Shown here: positions 1 to 7,235 of the stretch, piece after piece
Layout: each line of letters starts with the position of its first letter
How positions within the stretch are numbered: the first letter of the stretch is position 1
Assembly (NCBI GenBank): GCA_902795525.1
Contig: CADBLN010000090.1
Span: forward strand, 1 to 12,514
Direction: 5' to 3'
DNA from: an uncultured Erysipelotrichaceae bacterium
Lineage (GTDB): Bacteria; Bacillota_I; Bacilli_A; Erysipelotrichales; Erysipelotrichaceae
Length of the DNA: 12,514 nucleotides
The notes under the pieces: generated by a model
What the model saw: only the letters and a program-made list of their open reading frames with translations
Told to the model about the DNA's origin: nothing
Databases searched by the model: none
Position numbers and translations under genes: made by a program

Positions 1-1
1 A

Positions 2-373
2 ATAAGCATTCACTTGATAAATGGTTGGCCAACAGAAACGATTGAAATGCAGCTGCAAACCGCAAATGAAGTTGGAAAACTGCCAATTGATGCAATTAAG
101 ATTCACATGCTGCATATCCTTGAAAATACTAAACTCGCTGAGAACTTCAAAAAAGAGAGATTTCATCTTCTTTCCAAACAAGAATATACCCAATTAGTGG
201 CACAACAGCTAACTTTGATTAATCCAAATCTTGTTATTGAGAGGATTACTGGCGATGGCTTATTAGATAATCTGATCGAACCACGCTGGACTATCAAGAA
301 AGTCAGCGTCATCAATGATATCGATAAGATATTAGCAGAGAATGATTGGTGGCAAGGAAAGTATTATGAATAA
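2..373 (+). CDS. Radical SAM protein, TIGR01212/YtqA-like, C-terminal part (5' end outside window)
   Basis: The frame is open to the left edge, so this is the C-terminal ~123 residues of a longer protein (family members are roughly 300 aa). The TTG at 14 lies inside the conserved stretch HLINGWPTET and is not a start. Visible family features are HLINGxPxET, then DAIKIHMLHILENT, LSKQEY, ERITGDG near residues 80-90 of the visible part, and a PRWTIKK tail; I recognise these from the YtqA/YhcC group of radical SAM proteins. The CxxxCxxC cluster-binding motif would lie upstream and cannot be checked. The exact reaction of the family is not settled; a role in RNA or small-molecule modification is often assumed. 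The stop TAA is followed at once by a hairpin shared with the convergent sufB. Confidence 0.8.
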   Translation: MSIHLINGWPTETIEMQLQTANEVGKLPIDAIKIHMLHILENTKLAENFKKERFHLLSKQEYTQLVAQQLTLINPNLVIERITGDGLLDNLIEPRWTIKKVSVINDIDKILAENDWWQGKYYE

Positions 374-396
374 AGGACGTTAGTCAACGCCCTTTT
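372..396. terminator. Short two-way hairpin between convergent radical SAM gene and sufB
   Basis: AAAGGACGTT (372-381) pairs with AACGCCCTTT (386-395) around a 4-nt AGTC loop: 10 positions with one A/C mismatch on the + strand. It fills the whole gap between the TAA ending at 373 and the sufB stop at 397-399. A run of only four T follows on + and three on -, so it is a weak intrinsic terminator in either direction. The position between two convergent genes supports the role more than the strength does. Confidence 0.55.
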
Positions 397-1809
397 CTAT
401 CCTACTGCCCCTTCCATATCAATTTTTAGAAGTTGTTGCAGTTCAACTGCATATTCAACTGGAAGCTCTTTTGTGAATGGTTCTAAAAAGCCCATGATTA
501 TCATTTGAGTTGCTTGAGATTCTGTTAAACCTCTACTCATCAAATAGAATAATTCTTCATCTGAAATCTTAGATACTGTCGCCTCATGTTCCAAAGTACA
601 ATTATTATTTTGAACAACATTAGCAGGAATAGTATCACTATTTGATAATTCGTCTAAAATTAATGTATCACATTCGATTTTAGTCTTTGCTTTTTCAGCG
701 GCTGGACCAATATATACCCAGTCACGGTAATTCGCAAAGCCACCATTTCTAGCAATTGATTTTGAAATTATTGAGCTAGATGTGTTAGGAGCTAAATGGA
801 ACATCTTAGCACCAGTATCTTGAATCTGATTCTTATTTGCTACAGCAATTGTTATGGTCATTCCTTTAGCACCTTCTTCAGCTAAGATGCACCCAGGATA
901 TTTCATAGTAATATGACTACCGATATTACCATCTACCCATTCCATTAAGCCGTTTTTCATTACCTTACTACGTTTAGTTGTTAAGTTTAATACATTTGTT
1001 GACCAGTTTTGAACAGTGCTATATCTGCACTTCGCATCATCATTGACAAAGATCTCAACAACTGCTGCGTGTAAAGAATCCTTTTTATATATAGGAGCCG
1101 TACAGCCTTCTACATAGTGCAAATTAGCACCTTTATCAACTATTATCAAAGTCCTTTCAAATTGGCCCATTTGTTCACTGTTGATTCTAAAATATGATTG
1201 TAAAGGTTTATCCAAAGTTACTCCTGCAGGTACATATATGAACGAACCTCCAGAAAAAACTGCACTGTTTAAAGCCGCAAACTTATTATCATTGTATGGA
1301 ACTAGCTTACCCAGGTATTCTTTAACTAAGTCAGGGTATAACTTAATCGCACTGTCTGTATCTAAAAAGATGACACCTTTCTCTTCTACTTCCTTCAACA
1401 TGTTATGATAAACTGCTTCTGATTCATATTGAGTTGTTACTCCTGACAGGAATTTTTGTTCACTTTCAGGAATGCCTAAGCGCTCAAAGGTATTTTTAAT
1501 TGTTTCAGGAACATCGTTCCAATCATTAGCTTTGTTGTTTGACGATTTAATGTAATAGATGTAATCATCAAAATTCAAGTCACTTAAGTCTGGTCCCCAG
1601 CTTTGCATTTCCATTTGTTCAAAAGCTTCAAAAGCTTTCAAACGGTACTCTAAAACCCAATCTGGTTCACCTTTTATTTTTGAGATTTGAGTCACAACAT
1701 CTCTATTTATCCCTTTTCCTGTAGTAAATAAAGTAGTGCCCTCATCTTTAAAACCATATTCATATTCATCCTGAGACTGGAAAATCTTTTCGTTATTCTT
1801 TGCTGTCAT
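397..1809 (-). CDS. sufB: SufB, Fe-S cluster assembly scaffold protein
   Basis: 470 aa, normal for SufB. It is the large scaffold subunit of the cytosolic SufBCD complex on which the Fe-S cluster is assembled. Family landmarks: GEPDWVLEYRLKAF (residues 47-60), the beta-helix core with SGGSFIYVPAGV (187-197) and HYVEGC (231-236), KIECDTLIL (378-386), LEHEATVSKISDEELFYLMSRG (406-427) and the ending LLKIDMEGAVG. Cys380 is 90 residues from the C-terminus, the same distance as E. coli SufB Cys405, and E407/H408/E409 sit where E. coli has E432/H433/E434; I infer these are the functional equivalents. The start at 1809 is chosen over an in-frame ATG at 1827 because GAGGAAG lies just upstream of 1809 and no ribosome site precedes 1827. 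It overlaps the end of sufU by 17 nt and is the last gene of the operon. Confidence 0.96.
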   Translation of the reverse strand: MTAKNNEKIFQSQDEYEYGFKDEGTTLFTTGKGINRDVVTQISKIKGEPDWVLEYRLKAFEAFEQMEMQSWGPDLSDLNFDDYIYYIKSSNNKANDWNDVPETIKNTFERLGIPESEQKFLSGVTTQYESEAVYHNMLKEVEEKGVIFLDTDSAIKLYPDLVKEYLGKLVPYNDNKFAALNSAVFSGGSFIYVPAGVTLDKPLQSYFRINSEQMGQFERTLIIVDKGANLHYVEGCTAPIYKKDSLHAAVVEIFVNDDAKCRYSTVQNWSTNVLNLTTKRSKVMKNGLMEWVDGNIGSHITMKYPGCILAEEGAKGMTITIAVANKNQIQDTGAKMFHLAPNTSSSIISKSIARNGGFANYRDWVYIGPAAEKAKTKIECDTLILDELSNSDTIPANVVQNNNCTLEHEATVSKISDEELFYLMSRGLTESQATQMIIMGFLEPFTKELPVEYAVELQQLLKIDMEGAVG

Positions 1810-2254
1810 GATCTTCCTCGCTTTCATTAATTAGTTGCTCAATTCCGTGCCAACCAATAGTTGCACATTTAATACGATTAGCCTGCTTAGAAACACCTTG
1901 CAATGAAATGGCCTCATTAAGCATTTCTTCATCATATTCCCTGCCATCTATCATGGCATAGTAGTTAGAAATGATTTCTTTGGCTTCTTCAAGAGTCTTT
2001 CCAATCAGCAATTCTGTCATCATCGAAGTTGAAGCAGTTGAAATGGTACAAGCTACCCCTTCAAAGTTAATATCTTGAATAATATTATCTTTGATCAGTG
2101 CTTGAACATGAATATCATCAATACACGATTCGCTAGCCATGTGTGCTTGGTGATAACTCTCATCTTCTACTAAGTGATGATGTCTAGGATACTCATAGTG
2201 GTCTAAGATGATTTCTCTTAAAACCATTGGATCTTTTAACAATTCATTTACCAT
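1793..2254 (-). CDS. sufU: SufU, zinc-dependent sulfur acceptor for SufS
   Basis: 153 aa, close to the ~147 aa of B. subtilis SufU. It takes persulfide sulfur from SufS and passes it to the SufBCD scaffold. The N-terminus LREIILDHYEYPRHH matches the family's Y/DHYxxPR motif. The expected zinc ligands of SufU are all present: Cys44, Asp46, Cys69 (FEGVACTIS) and Cys130 (RIKCAT). The usual CGD around the first two is CID here. The YDEEMLNEAISLQGV block (107-121) matches the SufU-type insertion and separates it from IscU. An ATG at 2257 directly precedes the ATG at 2254; I prefer 2254 because AGGAGG sits 7 nt upstream of it but only 4 nt from 2257. The charged tail EESEEDHDSKE-like end overlaps sufB. 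Confidence 0.93.
   Translation of the reverse strand: MVNELLKDPMVLREIILDHYEYPRHHHLVEDESYHQAHMASESCIDDIHVQALIKDNIIQDINFEGVACTISTASTSMMTELLIGKTLEEAKEIISNYYAMIDGREYDEEMLNEAISLQGVSKQANRIKCATIGWHGIEQLINESEEDHDSKE
1813..1819 (-). promoter_or_regulatory. Ribosome-binding site deciding the sufB start
   Basis: On the minus strand GAGGAAG ends 3 nt (GAGGA core 5 nt) before the ATG at 1809. It lies inside the end of the sufU coding region and is the reason to prefer 1809 over 1827. Confidence 0.7.
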
Positions 2255-2261
2255 CATTAAA

Positions 2262-2267
2262 CCTCCT
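2262..2267 (-). promoter_or_regulatory. Ribosome-binding site of sufU, overlapping the sufS stop
   Basis: On the minus strand TAGGAGG contains both the sufS stop codon (TAG at 2268-2266) and the AGGAGG for sufU. Spacing is 4 nt to the ATG at 2257 and 7 nt to the ATG at 2254, favouring 2254. Confidence 0.75.
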
Positions 2268-3498
2268 AAAAGAATGTACCTATACAATTCTCGATTGTAC
2301 AAGTTTTTAAAGCTTCTATTAAGGCGTCAACATCAGCCTTTGTGTTATACAAATACAAGGATGCCCTAATGGTATCAGAGACTTTTAAGAAATTAACTAA
2401 GATTTTAGCACAGTGATTTCCACTTCTAACGGCAACTCCTTGAGAATTTAAATATCCAGCTGCATCCTGGGAGAAAATATCCTTAACATTAAAGGCGACA
2501 ATCCCACTATCGCCATTAGGATTATAAACAATCACATTATCTAACTTTGACAATTCTTTAGTCATATACGCATGTAATTCTTTTTCATATTCCGCAATAT
2601 TAGCCATACCAATATTCATTAAATATTGAGCTGCAGCATCTAAGCCCATTACCCCTTCAATGTTAGGAGTTCCGGCCTCAAACTTGAATGGTGCTTCCTT
2701 AAGTAAAACATTACCACAAACATCAAAACGAGAATTAGCTCCACCACCCAACATCATTGGTTCCATCTCTTGAAGTATTTGATACTTTCCATATAACACA
2801 CCAACACCAGAAGGTCCTATCATTTTATGGCCAGAAAAAGCCAATAAATCACAATCCCACTCCTTAACATCAGTTGGCATATGTGGAACACTTTGAGCTC
2901 CATCCACAACAACAATTGCTCCATACTTATGTGCAATTTCGCAAATCTGCTTAACAGGAGCTATATATCCTAAAACATTTGTGACACTTGCAACTGCCAC
3001 GATTCTTACTCTTTCATCCATCGCAGCTTCAAAGTTTTCAATACTTATCCTTCCTTCTTGAGTTAAAGGAATGTATTCAACTTTTGCGCCAGTTTTTTCA
3101 GCCACCCTAAACCATGGCAAGACATTAGAAGCGTGTTCTGCCTCAGTTATTAAGATTACATCATCTTTTTTCAGTTTGCATAAACCACAGCTATATGCTG
3201 CCATGTTCAAAGAAGCGCTTGCTCCAGAGGTAAACACAACTTCCTTTGGCTCACAATTAATGAACTTAGCAATTGTTTCTCTGCAATGATCATATGCAAC
3301 ATCAGCTTTATAAGCAATTTCATAGTCACCTCTGTGAATATTTGAGGTTATGTCATTGTAAAAATGGTTAACTGTTTCAATAACCTGTTTTGGTTTAAAC
3401 GTCGTTGCACCATTATCTAAATAAACCAGCGGTTTATCGTTCATGGTTTTTCCATTCAACATTGGAAAATCTTTTTTTATTGTTTCTACATCGAGCAT
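2266..3498 (-). CDS. sufS: SufS, cysteine desulfurase (PLP enzyme)
   Basis: 410 aa, usual length for a group II SufS/CsdA-type enzyme. It converts cysteine to alanine and holds the released sulfur as a persulfide for SufU. Visible landmarks: LDNGATTFKP (28-37), His122 in AEHASN stacking on PLP, DGAQ with Asp199, the PLP Schiff-base lysine Lys225 in SGHKMIGPSG, FEAGTPN (273-279), the substrate-binding Arg in DTIRAS (Arg378), and the catalytic loop RSGNHCAK with Cys363 (RAGHHCA is more usual). It overlaps the sufD 3' end by 13 nt and has GGTGG about 7 nt before the ATG. The stop TAG is itself part of the sufU ribosome site TAGGAGG. The C-terminus TCTIENCIGTFF carries two cysteines. Confidence 0.96.
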   Translation of the reverse strand: MLDVETIKKDFPMLNGKTMNDKPLVYLDNGATTFKPKQVIETVNHFYNDITSNIHRGDYEIAYKADVAYDHCRETIAKFINCEPKEVVFTSGASASLNMAAYSCGLCKLKKDDVILITEAEHASNVLPWFRVAEKTGAKVEYIPLTQEGRISIENFEAAMDERVRIVAVASVTNVLGYIAPVKQICEIAHKYGAIVVVDGAQSVPHMPTDVKEWDCDLLAFSGHKMIGPSGVGVLYGKYQILQEMEPMMLGGGANSRFDVCGNVLLKEAPFKFEAGTPNIEGVMGLDAAAQYLMNIGMANIAEYEKELHAYMTKELSKLDNVIVYNPNGDSGIVAFNVKDIFSQDAAGYLNSQGVAVRSGNHCAKILVNFLKVSDTIRASLYLYNTKADVDALIEALKTCTIENCIGTFF

Positions 3499-4286
3499 CC
3501 TTCAGCCACCTTTGTTTCAATTTCTAAAGTTAAAGCTTCAACAATTTTTTCGTCGTCTATAATCCTTGTGATTGGTAACAAATAGCCAGTAATCAACAGT
3601 TGCAAAGCCTCTTGATGAGAAATGCCTCTTGTTTCCAGATAGTAAAGCTGTTCATCATCAGGCTGGCCAAGTGATGCCGCATGTGATGCCTGAACATCAT
3701 TGTCATATATATACAGCACTGGCAAAATCTTACCAATAGAAGTCTTATCATATGTTAATAATCTGCTTGATTGATGGGTAGCAGCCCCATGTGAGCCTTT
3801 CTCAATAGTACTACGGACAACCATGTCACATATTCCATTTGCTAAAACTACACCATAATTGTTCACATGTGCCTTTGAATTACCGGCATAATGAAAAGTG
3901 TCTTGATAAAAATTCTTTTGAGTTGTAGTTAAACTTGCAGTATTTACCTGAAGATTAGCCCCCTGTTGTAAAATCTTATGAACAGAATTGATGGTTGTTT
4001 GGGCTTTGTTCAACTCTGCATGAGCAATTGTTGTGCTACTGTCCGCAAAAAGTTCAAATTCTTCATTCAAGATGCTTTTATCTTCATTATGATTAATTGT
4101 TAAAAGCCTTAATTGAGCGTTTTCTTCAACAATTATCTTGATATCAATTTCAACTTCTTTATTGCCTTCTAAAGTAACAACGACACTAGCACTTTCGTTT
4201 GCGGGAACATGTAATCTGTATTCCCCTTCAGTAGAAGCACTATTTATTATGAACTCTTGAAAGCCCGTTAGAGTTAACTCTTTCAT
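3486..4286 (-). CDS. sufD: SufD, short form, Fe-S assembly scaffold partner
   Basis: 266 aa, clearly shorter than the ~420-440 aa SufD of E. coli or B. subtilis. It should pair with SufB in SufBC2D. The first ~100 residues form a beta-rich region with alternating polar and hydrophobic residues. The diagnostic C-terminal part is intact: VHKILQQGANL (102-112), HQSSRLL (171-177), YDNDVQASHAASLGQ (194-208) and DDEQLYYLETRGISHQEA (210-227). His202 is 64 residues from the end and probably equals E. coli SufD His360, proposed to take part in cluster assembly. The start ATG overlaps the sufC TGA as ATGA, which points to translational coupling; GGGAG lies about 9 nt upstream. The missing part is N-terminal; no frameshift or remnant is seen, so this is a compact family variant rather than a broken gene. 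Confidence 0.9.
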   Translation of the reverse strand: MKELTLTGFQEFIINSASTEGEYRLHVPANESASVVVTLEGNKEVEIDIKIIVEENAQLRLLTINHNEDKSILNEEFELFADSSTTIAHAELNKAQTTINSVHKILQQGANLQVNTASLTTTQKNFYQDTFHYAGNSKAHVNNYGVVLANGICDMVVRSTIEKGSHGAATHQSSRLLTYDKTSIGKILPVLYIYDNDVQASHAASLGQPDDEQLYYLETRGISHQEALQLLITGYLLPITRIIDDEKIVEALTLEIETKVAEGCSM

Positions 4287-5107
4287 TGTTTATTGCTCCC
4301 CATATTTGCTGCACAGCTACCTAAAGATACAGTTGGTTTCACTTCTTTTTCGGTAATTGCAACATTCTTCTCACGAGCAATCCACTCATATCCTTGAGCA
4401 TCAATTTTCTTTGTCAGCTCATAGTCACCTTCCATAACAATTTGACCATCAATCATAACATGAGTGTGAGTTGGCTCAATATAGCCATAAAACCTATCAT
4501 AGTGAGAAACAATTATCATTCCCATATTTGTTTCCTTGAATTGTTCCAAGATATTATCTGAAACAACTTTAATCGCATCAACATCCAAGCCTGAATCCAA
4601 TTCATCTAACATTGTTATGCTAGGTTTTAATAATTTCATTTGGATGATTTCATTGCGTTTTTTTTCACCACCAGAAAATCCTTCATTCAAAAAACGATGA
4701 GCAACACTTGAATCCATTTGAACTTCAGCTAATGTCTTATCTAACAATCTGATGAAATCAAACAGCTTAATTGGTTCTTCGCGATGAGCATTAACAGCAG
4801 CCTTTAAAAAATCACTATTGGTTACTCCTGGAACTTCTTGAGGATACTGCATCGCAATGAAAAGACCAGCCTTGCTTCTTTCATCCACAGACATTTCTAA
4901 AACATCCTGGCCATCCAATGTGATGCTTCCTTGAGTTACTTCATATCTAGGATGTCCCATGATGGTCATTAATAGAGTACTTTTTCCATTACCATTTGGA
5001 CCCATCAACGCATGTATTTCACCACTTTTTACTGTTAGATTTACCCCTTTTAAAATCTCTTTTCCATCAATACTAACGTGTAAATCTTTTATTTCTAATG
5101 TAGCCAT
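4283..5107 (-). CDS. sufC: SufC, ABC-type ATPase of Fe-S assembly
   Basis: 274 aa. It is the soluble ATPase that drives conformational change in SufBCD. All ABC motifs are intact: Walker A GPNGNGKST (36-44, Lys42), Q-loop Gln87 in AMQYPQ, signature FSGGEKKR (144-151), Walker B TMLDELDSGLD with Asp168 and Glu169, and H-loop His202 in SHYDR. The SufC hallmarks FSGGEKKRNEI and SHYDRFYGYIEP rule out a transport ATPase. About 25 residues follow the usual end near residue 245-250, including LGSCAANMG with one cysteine. It is the first gene of the operon, with AAGGAG 9 nt before the ATG and an extended -10 promoter some 30 nt upstream. Its TGA overlaps the sufD ATG. Confidence 0.97.
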   Translation of the reverse strand: MATLEIKDLHVSIDGKEILKGVNLTVKSGEIHALMGPNGNGKSTLLMTIMGHPRYEVTQGSITLDGQDVLEMSVDERSKAGLFIAMQYPQEVPGVTNSDFLKAAVNAHREEPIKLFDFIRLLDKTLAEVQMDSSVAHRFLNEGFSGGEKKRNEIIQMKLLKPSITMLDELDSGLDVDAIKVVSDNILEQFKETNMGMIIVSHYDRFYGYIEPTHTHVMIDGQIVMEGDYELTKKIDAQGYEWIAREKNVAITEKEVKPTVSLGSCAANMGSNKQ

Positions 5108-5136
5108 TTGGTCACACTCCTTATCTAATCGGTTGT

Positions 5137-5145
5137 ATTATAGCA
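5137..5145 (-). promoter_or_regulatory. Extended -10 promoter of the suf operon
   Basis: The minus strand reads TGCTATAAT, a perfect TGn extension plus a consensus -10. No good -35 is found at 16-18 nt, which extended -10 promoters tolerate. A start site near 5130 would leave a leader of only about 22 nt, carrying the AAGGAG of sufC and no room for a riboswitch. I see no obvious operator palindrome next to it. Confidence 0.75.
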
Positions 5146-5220
5146 TATCTTATTTATAAATACTTGTGTAACGATTTTAAAAACTCACCAATTCTTCAGC
5201 AAAAGTTCAAAAATGTTTTA

Positions 5221-5249
5221 TTGAAACTTATATTTAAATAACTTATAAT
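5221..5249 (+). promoter_or_regulatory. Housekeeping-type promoter of the foldase pair
   Basis: TTGAAA (5221-5226), 17-nt spacer, TATAAT (5244-5249): near-consensus for the main sigma factor. The likely start site is near 5256, giving a ~20-nt leader with AGGAGG at 5265-5270, 5 nt before the ATG. It is divergent from the suf promoter; the two -10 elements are about 100 bp apart. Confidence 0.85.
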
Positions 5250-5275
5250 TAAAAAGCTTTTGCTAGGAGGTCTTT

Positions 5276-6253
5276 ATGAACAAGTTTATAAAAGAAAACT
5301 GGTTTGTGGTATTAATTGCTTTGTTCCTAGTTTCAATTACTGTGTATTTTACTTATGATCAAAATAAAGATAAGTTACCAGGCAAGAAAACAGGTGGCAA
5401 AGATGTTGTATTCAGTGTAGATAATACCAACTATACCGCTGACGAGTTATACGACGAATTGTACAAAGATTATGGTGAATCAGACATTTATTTAGCCTTC
5501 CAAAGAGCTATATTAGATGAAAAGGTTCCTACAACTTCTGAAATGAAAAATGATGTTCAAGCTCAAGTTGATAGTACTGTGGCTTATTACCAACAGAATT
5601 ATGGATATGGTGAAGACTATTTGAATCAAATTGTTCGTATGTATTATGGTTACTCTTCATACTACGATTACGTTTTATATTCATCAAAATCCAATCAAAT
5701 GTTTGCGGAATATATCAAGAATCACTTGGATGAGGTATATACTAGTGAACTACAGACAAAGTTAAATGGACGTATCGTTAGTTATGTTGTTTTAACAGCT
5801 GATGATATCCACAATTTGACTGCTGAAGAAAGTGCAACTTTAAAGGAGGCTCAAGAAGCTTGGGCTAGTGCGGAATATTCTGCTGATAACTTTGGAGATT
5901 TTGCCACTAAATATTCACAAGATAGCGGTGCTAATAAACAGGGCAAATTTGGTTACATTGACAGCACTACTTCTAATATTGATGAAGCTTTTAAGGCTAC
6001 TGCCTTGTCATTAAAAGAGGGTGAAGTAAGTGATTGGATTGAATCAGAACAGTTTGGCTATTTCTTGATTAAATGTGATTCTACCAATACTGCAGACTTA
6101 GTTGAAGAAGATAACTTTGCGGCCGCAGTTTTAGCTAATACCGAAAACTTGTCTTCCAATATCATCTGGTCAACTGCTCAAGAATTAGGTGTGAAGTTTG
6201 GTAATGACGAAATTGAAAAACTAGTTAAAACCAATTTAGGGATTACAGATTAG
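5276..6253 (+). CDS. Membrane-anchored PrsA/SurA-like peptidyl-prolyl isomerase (parvulin type)
   Basis: 325 aa. Residues 9-26 (WFVVLIALFLVSITVYFT) form one transmembrane helix after a short basic N-terminus; there is no lipobox cysteine, so it is probably an uncleaved signal anchor with the bulk outside. A Lys/Gly-rich linker (31-42) follows, then an N-terminal foldase region with a very Tyr-rich part at 104-135 (YYQQNYGYG, MYYGYSSYYDY). Residues ~166-267 match a parvulin domain: FGDFATKYSQDSG (206-218), GKFGYID (223-229), ALSLKEGEVSDWIES (243-257) and FGYFLIKC (260-267). The expected role is folding of exported proteins at the outer membrane face. It has a strong promoter and ribosome site and is followed after 11 nt by a second foldase-like gene, so the two form an operon. 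Confidence 0.85.
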   Translation: MNKFIKENWFVVLIALFLVSITVYFTYDQNKDKLPGKKTGGKDVVFSVDNTNYTADELYDELYKDYGESDIYLAFQRAILDEKVPTTSEMKNDVQAQVDSTVAYYQQNYGYGEDYLNQIVRMYYGYSSYYDYVLYSSKSNQMFAEYIKNHLDEVYTSELQTKLNGRIVSYVVLTADDIHNLTAEESATLKEAQEAWASAEYSADNFGDFATKYSQDSGANKQGKFGYIDSTTSNIDEAFKATALSLKEGEVSDWIESEQFGYFLIKCDSTNTADLVEEDNFAAAVLANTENLSSNIIWSTAQELGVKFGNDEIEKLVKTNLGITD

Positions 6254-6264
6254 GAGGCAGGAAA

Positions 6265-7185
6265 ATGAAAAAGTTATTAACTATGCTTGTACTTGCTACC
6301 TTAGTTTTAGGTTTAGCAGGTTGTGAGAATGCCACCGCTAATATTAGTGAGAAAAACACCATGTTAATTAAAGTTGGCAAAACAACTTTAACAAAAGGTC
6401 AACTTTATGAAAATATGTTAAATGATGATGCTGCTAATAAAGTAGTTGCTAAAGCCTTGGAAATGATTGCTGAAGCTGAAATCGAAACAACAGCAGAAAT
6501 CCAAGCAAAAGCAGATGAAATATACAATGATTATAGACAACAAATTGCTGCAACTACCGAAGATGATTTTGCGGAAGCAATTAAAGATTATGGCTTTGAG
6601 GATCTTGATGCTTTCAAAGCTTACTGCCTAAATAATGCTAAATCAAAAGAGTTAAGCAACAAATACATTGAAGACAACTGGGATAGCATTATTGAGGAAT
6701 ACTACCCTGTCAAAGCTAGATTGATGTATTTCAATGGTTCTGAAAGCATGGAAGTCGCAATGCAAACTGCTGAAACAGCTTTAGCAGAAGTTAAGGCAGG
6801 AGCTGACTTTGAAACAGTTGCTCAAAAATATAGCAGTAACGCTTCACAAGCTAGCGAACAATTGTATACACGTAACAGTGAATCTCTTGACTATAATGTC
6901 TTGCAGTTTATACTTGGCTCAACAAGTCCTACATTAAGCCAGGTCATCACTAATAAGGATAGTAATGGATATTATATTGTACAAATCACAAATGCCAATC
7001 AGGCTCAACTAAAAGATGAATTTATTGCTTTGTTACAAAATGATACTTCATTCGGTGATAATGTTGTAGCTCATTATTTTAAAAAGCACAATTTTGTGGT
7101 TTATGACATTGATGTCTACAACACCATAAAAGAAAACTATCCAGCTTACCTGGTTCAAGAAACAGGTCCAAAAACTGATAAATAG
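6265..7185 (+). CDS. PrsA/SurA-like foldase lipoprotein with diverged parvulin region
   Basis: 306 aa. The N-terminus MKKLLTMLVLATLVLGLAGC is a lipoprotein signal peptide with lipobox LAGC, giving lipidated Cys20 and an extracytoplasmic, membrane-tethered product. Residues 34-145 are helical and charged, with the SurA/PrsA N-domain look (VGKTTLTKGQLYENML at 37-52). Residues ~150-243 align in outline with parvulin (KARLMYF, VKAGADFETVAQKYSS, GYYIVQIT), but the middle GGxLG and GevS motifs of active parvulins are hardly recognisable (SQASEQLYTRNS replaces them). Isomerase activity is therefore doubtful and a chaperone role more likely. The preceding gene's stop TAG is part of this gene's TAGGAGG (6251-6257), 7 nt before the ATG. 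It is the last gene before a strong terminator. Confidence 0.8.
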   Translation: MKKLLTMLVLATLVLGLAGCENATANISEKNTMLIKVGKTTLTKGQLYENMLNDDAANKVVAKALEMIAEAEIETTAEIQAKADEIYNDYRQQIAATTEDDFAEAIKDYGFEDLDAFKAYCLNNAKSKELSNKYIEDNWDSIIEEYYPVKARLMYFNGSESMEVAMQTAETALAEVKAGADFETVAQKYSSNASQASEQLYTRNSESLDYNVLQFILGSTSPTLSQVITNKDSNGYYIVQITNANQAQLKDEFIALLQNDTSFGDNVVAHYFKKHNFVVYDIDVYNTIKENYPAYLVQETGPKTDK

Positions 7186-7190
7186 TAATT

Positions 7191-7224
7191 AAAACAAACC
7201 ATTCGCACAATGGTTTGTTTTTTT
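7191..7224 (+). terminator. Strong intrinsic terminator of the foldase operon
   Basis: AAAACAAACCATT (7191-7203) and AATGGTTTGTTTT (7209-7221) pair perfectly over 13 bp around CGCAC, and the downstream arm runs into seven T (7218-7224). It starts 5 nt after the stop codon. The A-rich left arm gives only four A on the minus strand, so it works mainly on +. Confidence 0.93.
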
Positions 7225-7225
7225 A

Positions 7226-7234
7226 TGGTAAAAT
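7226..7234 (+). promoter_or_regulatory. Possible extended -10 promoter for the phosphoesterase
   Basis: TGGTAAAAT fits an extended -10 (TGn plus TAAAAT) and begins 2 nt after the last T of the terminator. There is no -35 match at 16-18 nt because that region is the terminator stem. A start site near 7241 would fall just at the ATG of 7242. Short AT-rich motifs occur by chance, so this is tentative. Confidence 0.4.
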
Positions 7235-7235
7235 T

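Noticed and set aside
1181..1408. Open frame on + of 75 codons
   Set aside because: It lies wholly inside sufB in antisense, has no ribosome site or recognisable domain, and sufB is unambiguous.
1810..1827. Longer SufB start adding MKARKI
   Set aside because: No ribosome site precedes 1827, whereas GAGGAAG precedes 1809, and the extra residues are not part of the family.
3071..3289. Open frame on + of 72 codons
   Set aside because: Antisense to the conserved core of sufS, with no family resemblance.
5201..5229. Imperfect palindrome AAGTTCAA / TTGAAACTT overlapping the -35 of the foldase promoter
   Set aside because: Only TTCAA/TTGAA pairs without a bulge, and half of it is the -35 itself. 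Possible operator but not supportable from one sequence.
5198..5264. Inverted repeat AGCAAAAG / CTTTTGCT across the divergent intergenic region
   Set aside because: Eight bp at 51-nt spacing in AT-rich sequence is expected by chance often enough; no symmetric operator-like arrangement around either promoter.
7215..7235. TTG start for the phosphoesterase at 7215
   Set aside because: It lies in the downstream arm of the terminator hairpin and has no ribosome site; the ATGs at 7236 and 7242 give a normal signal-anchor N-terminus.
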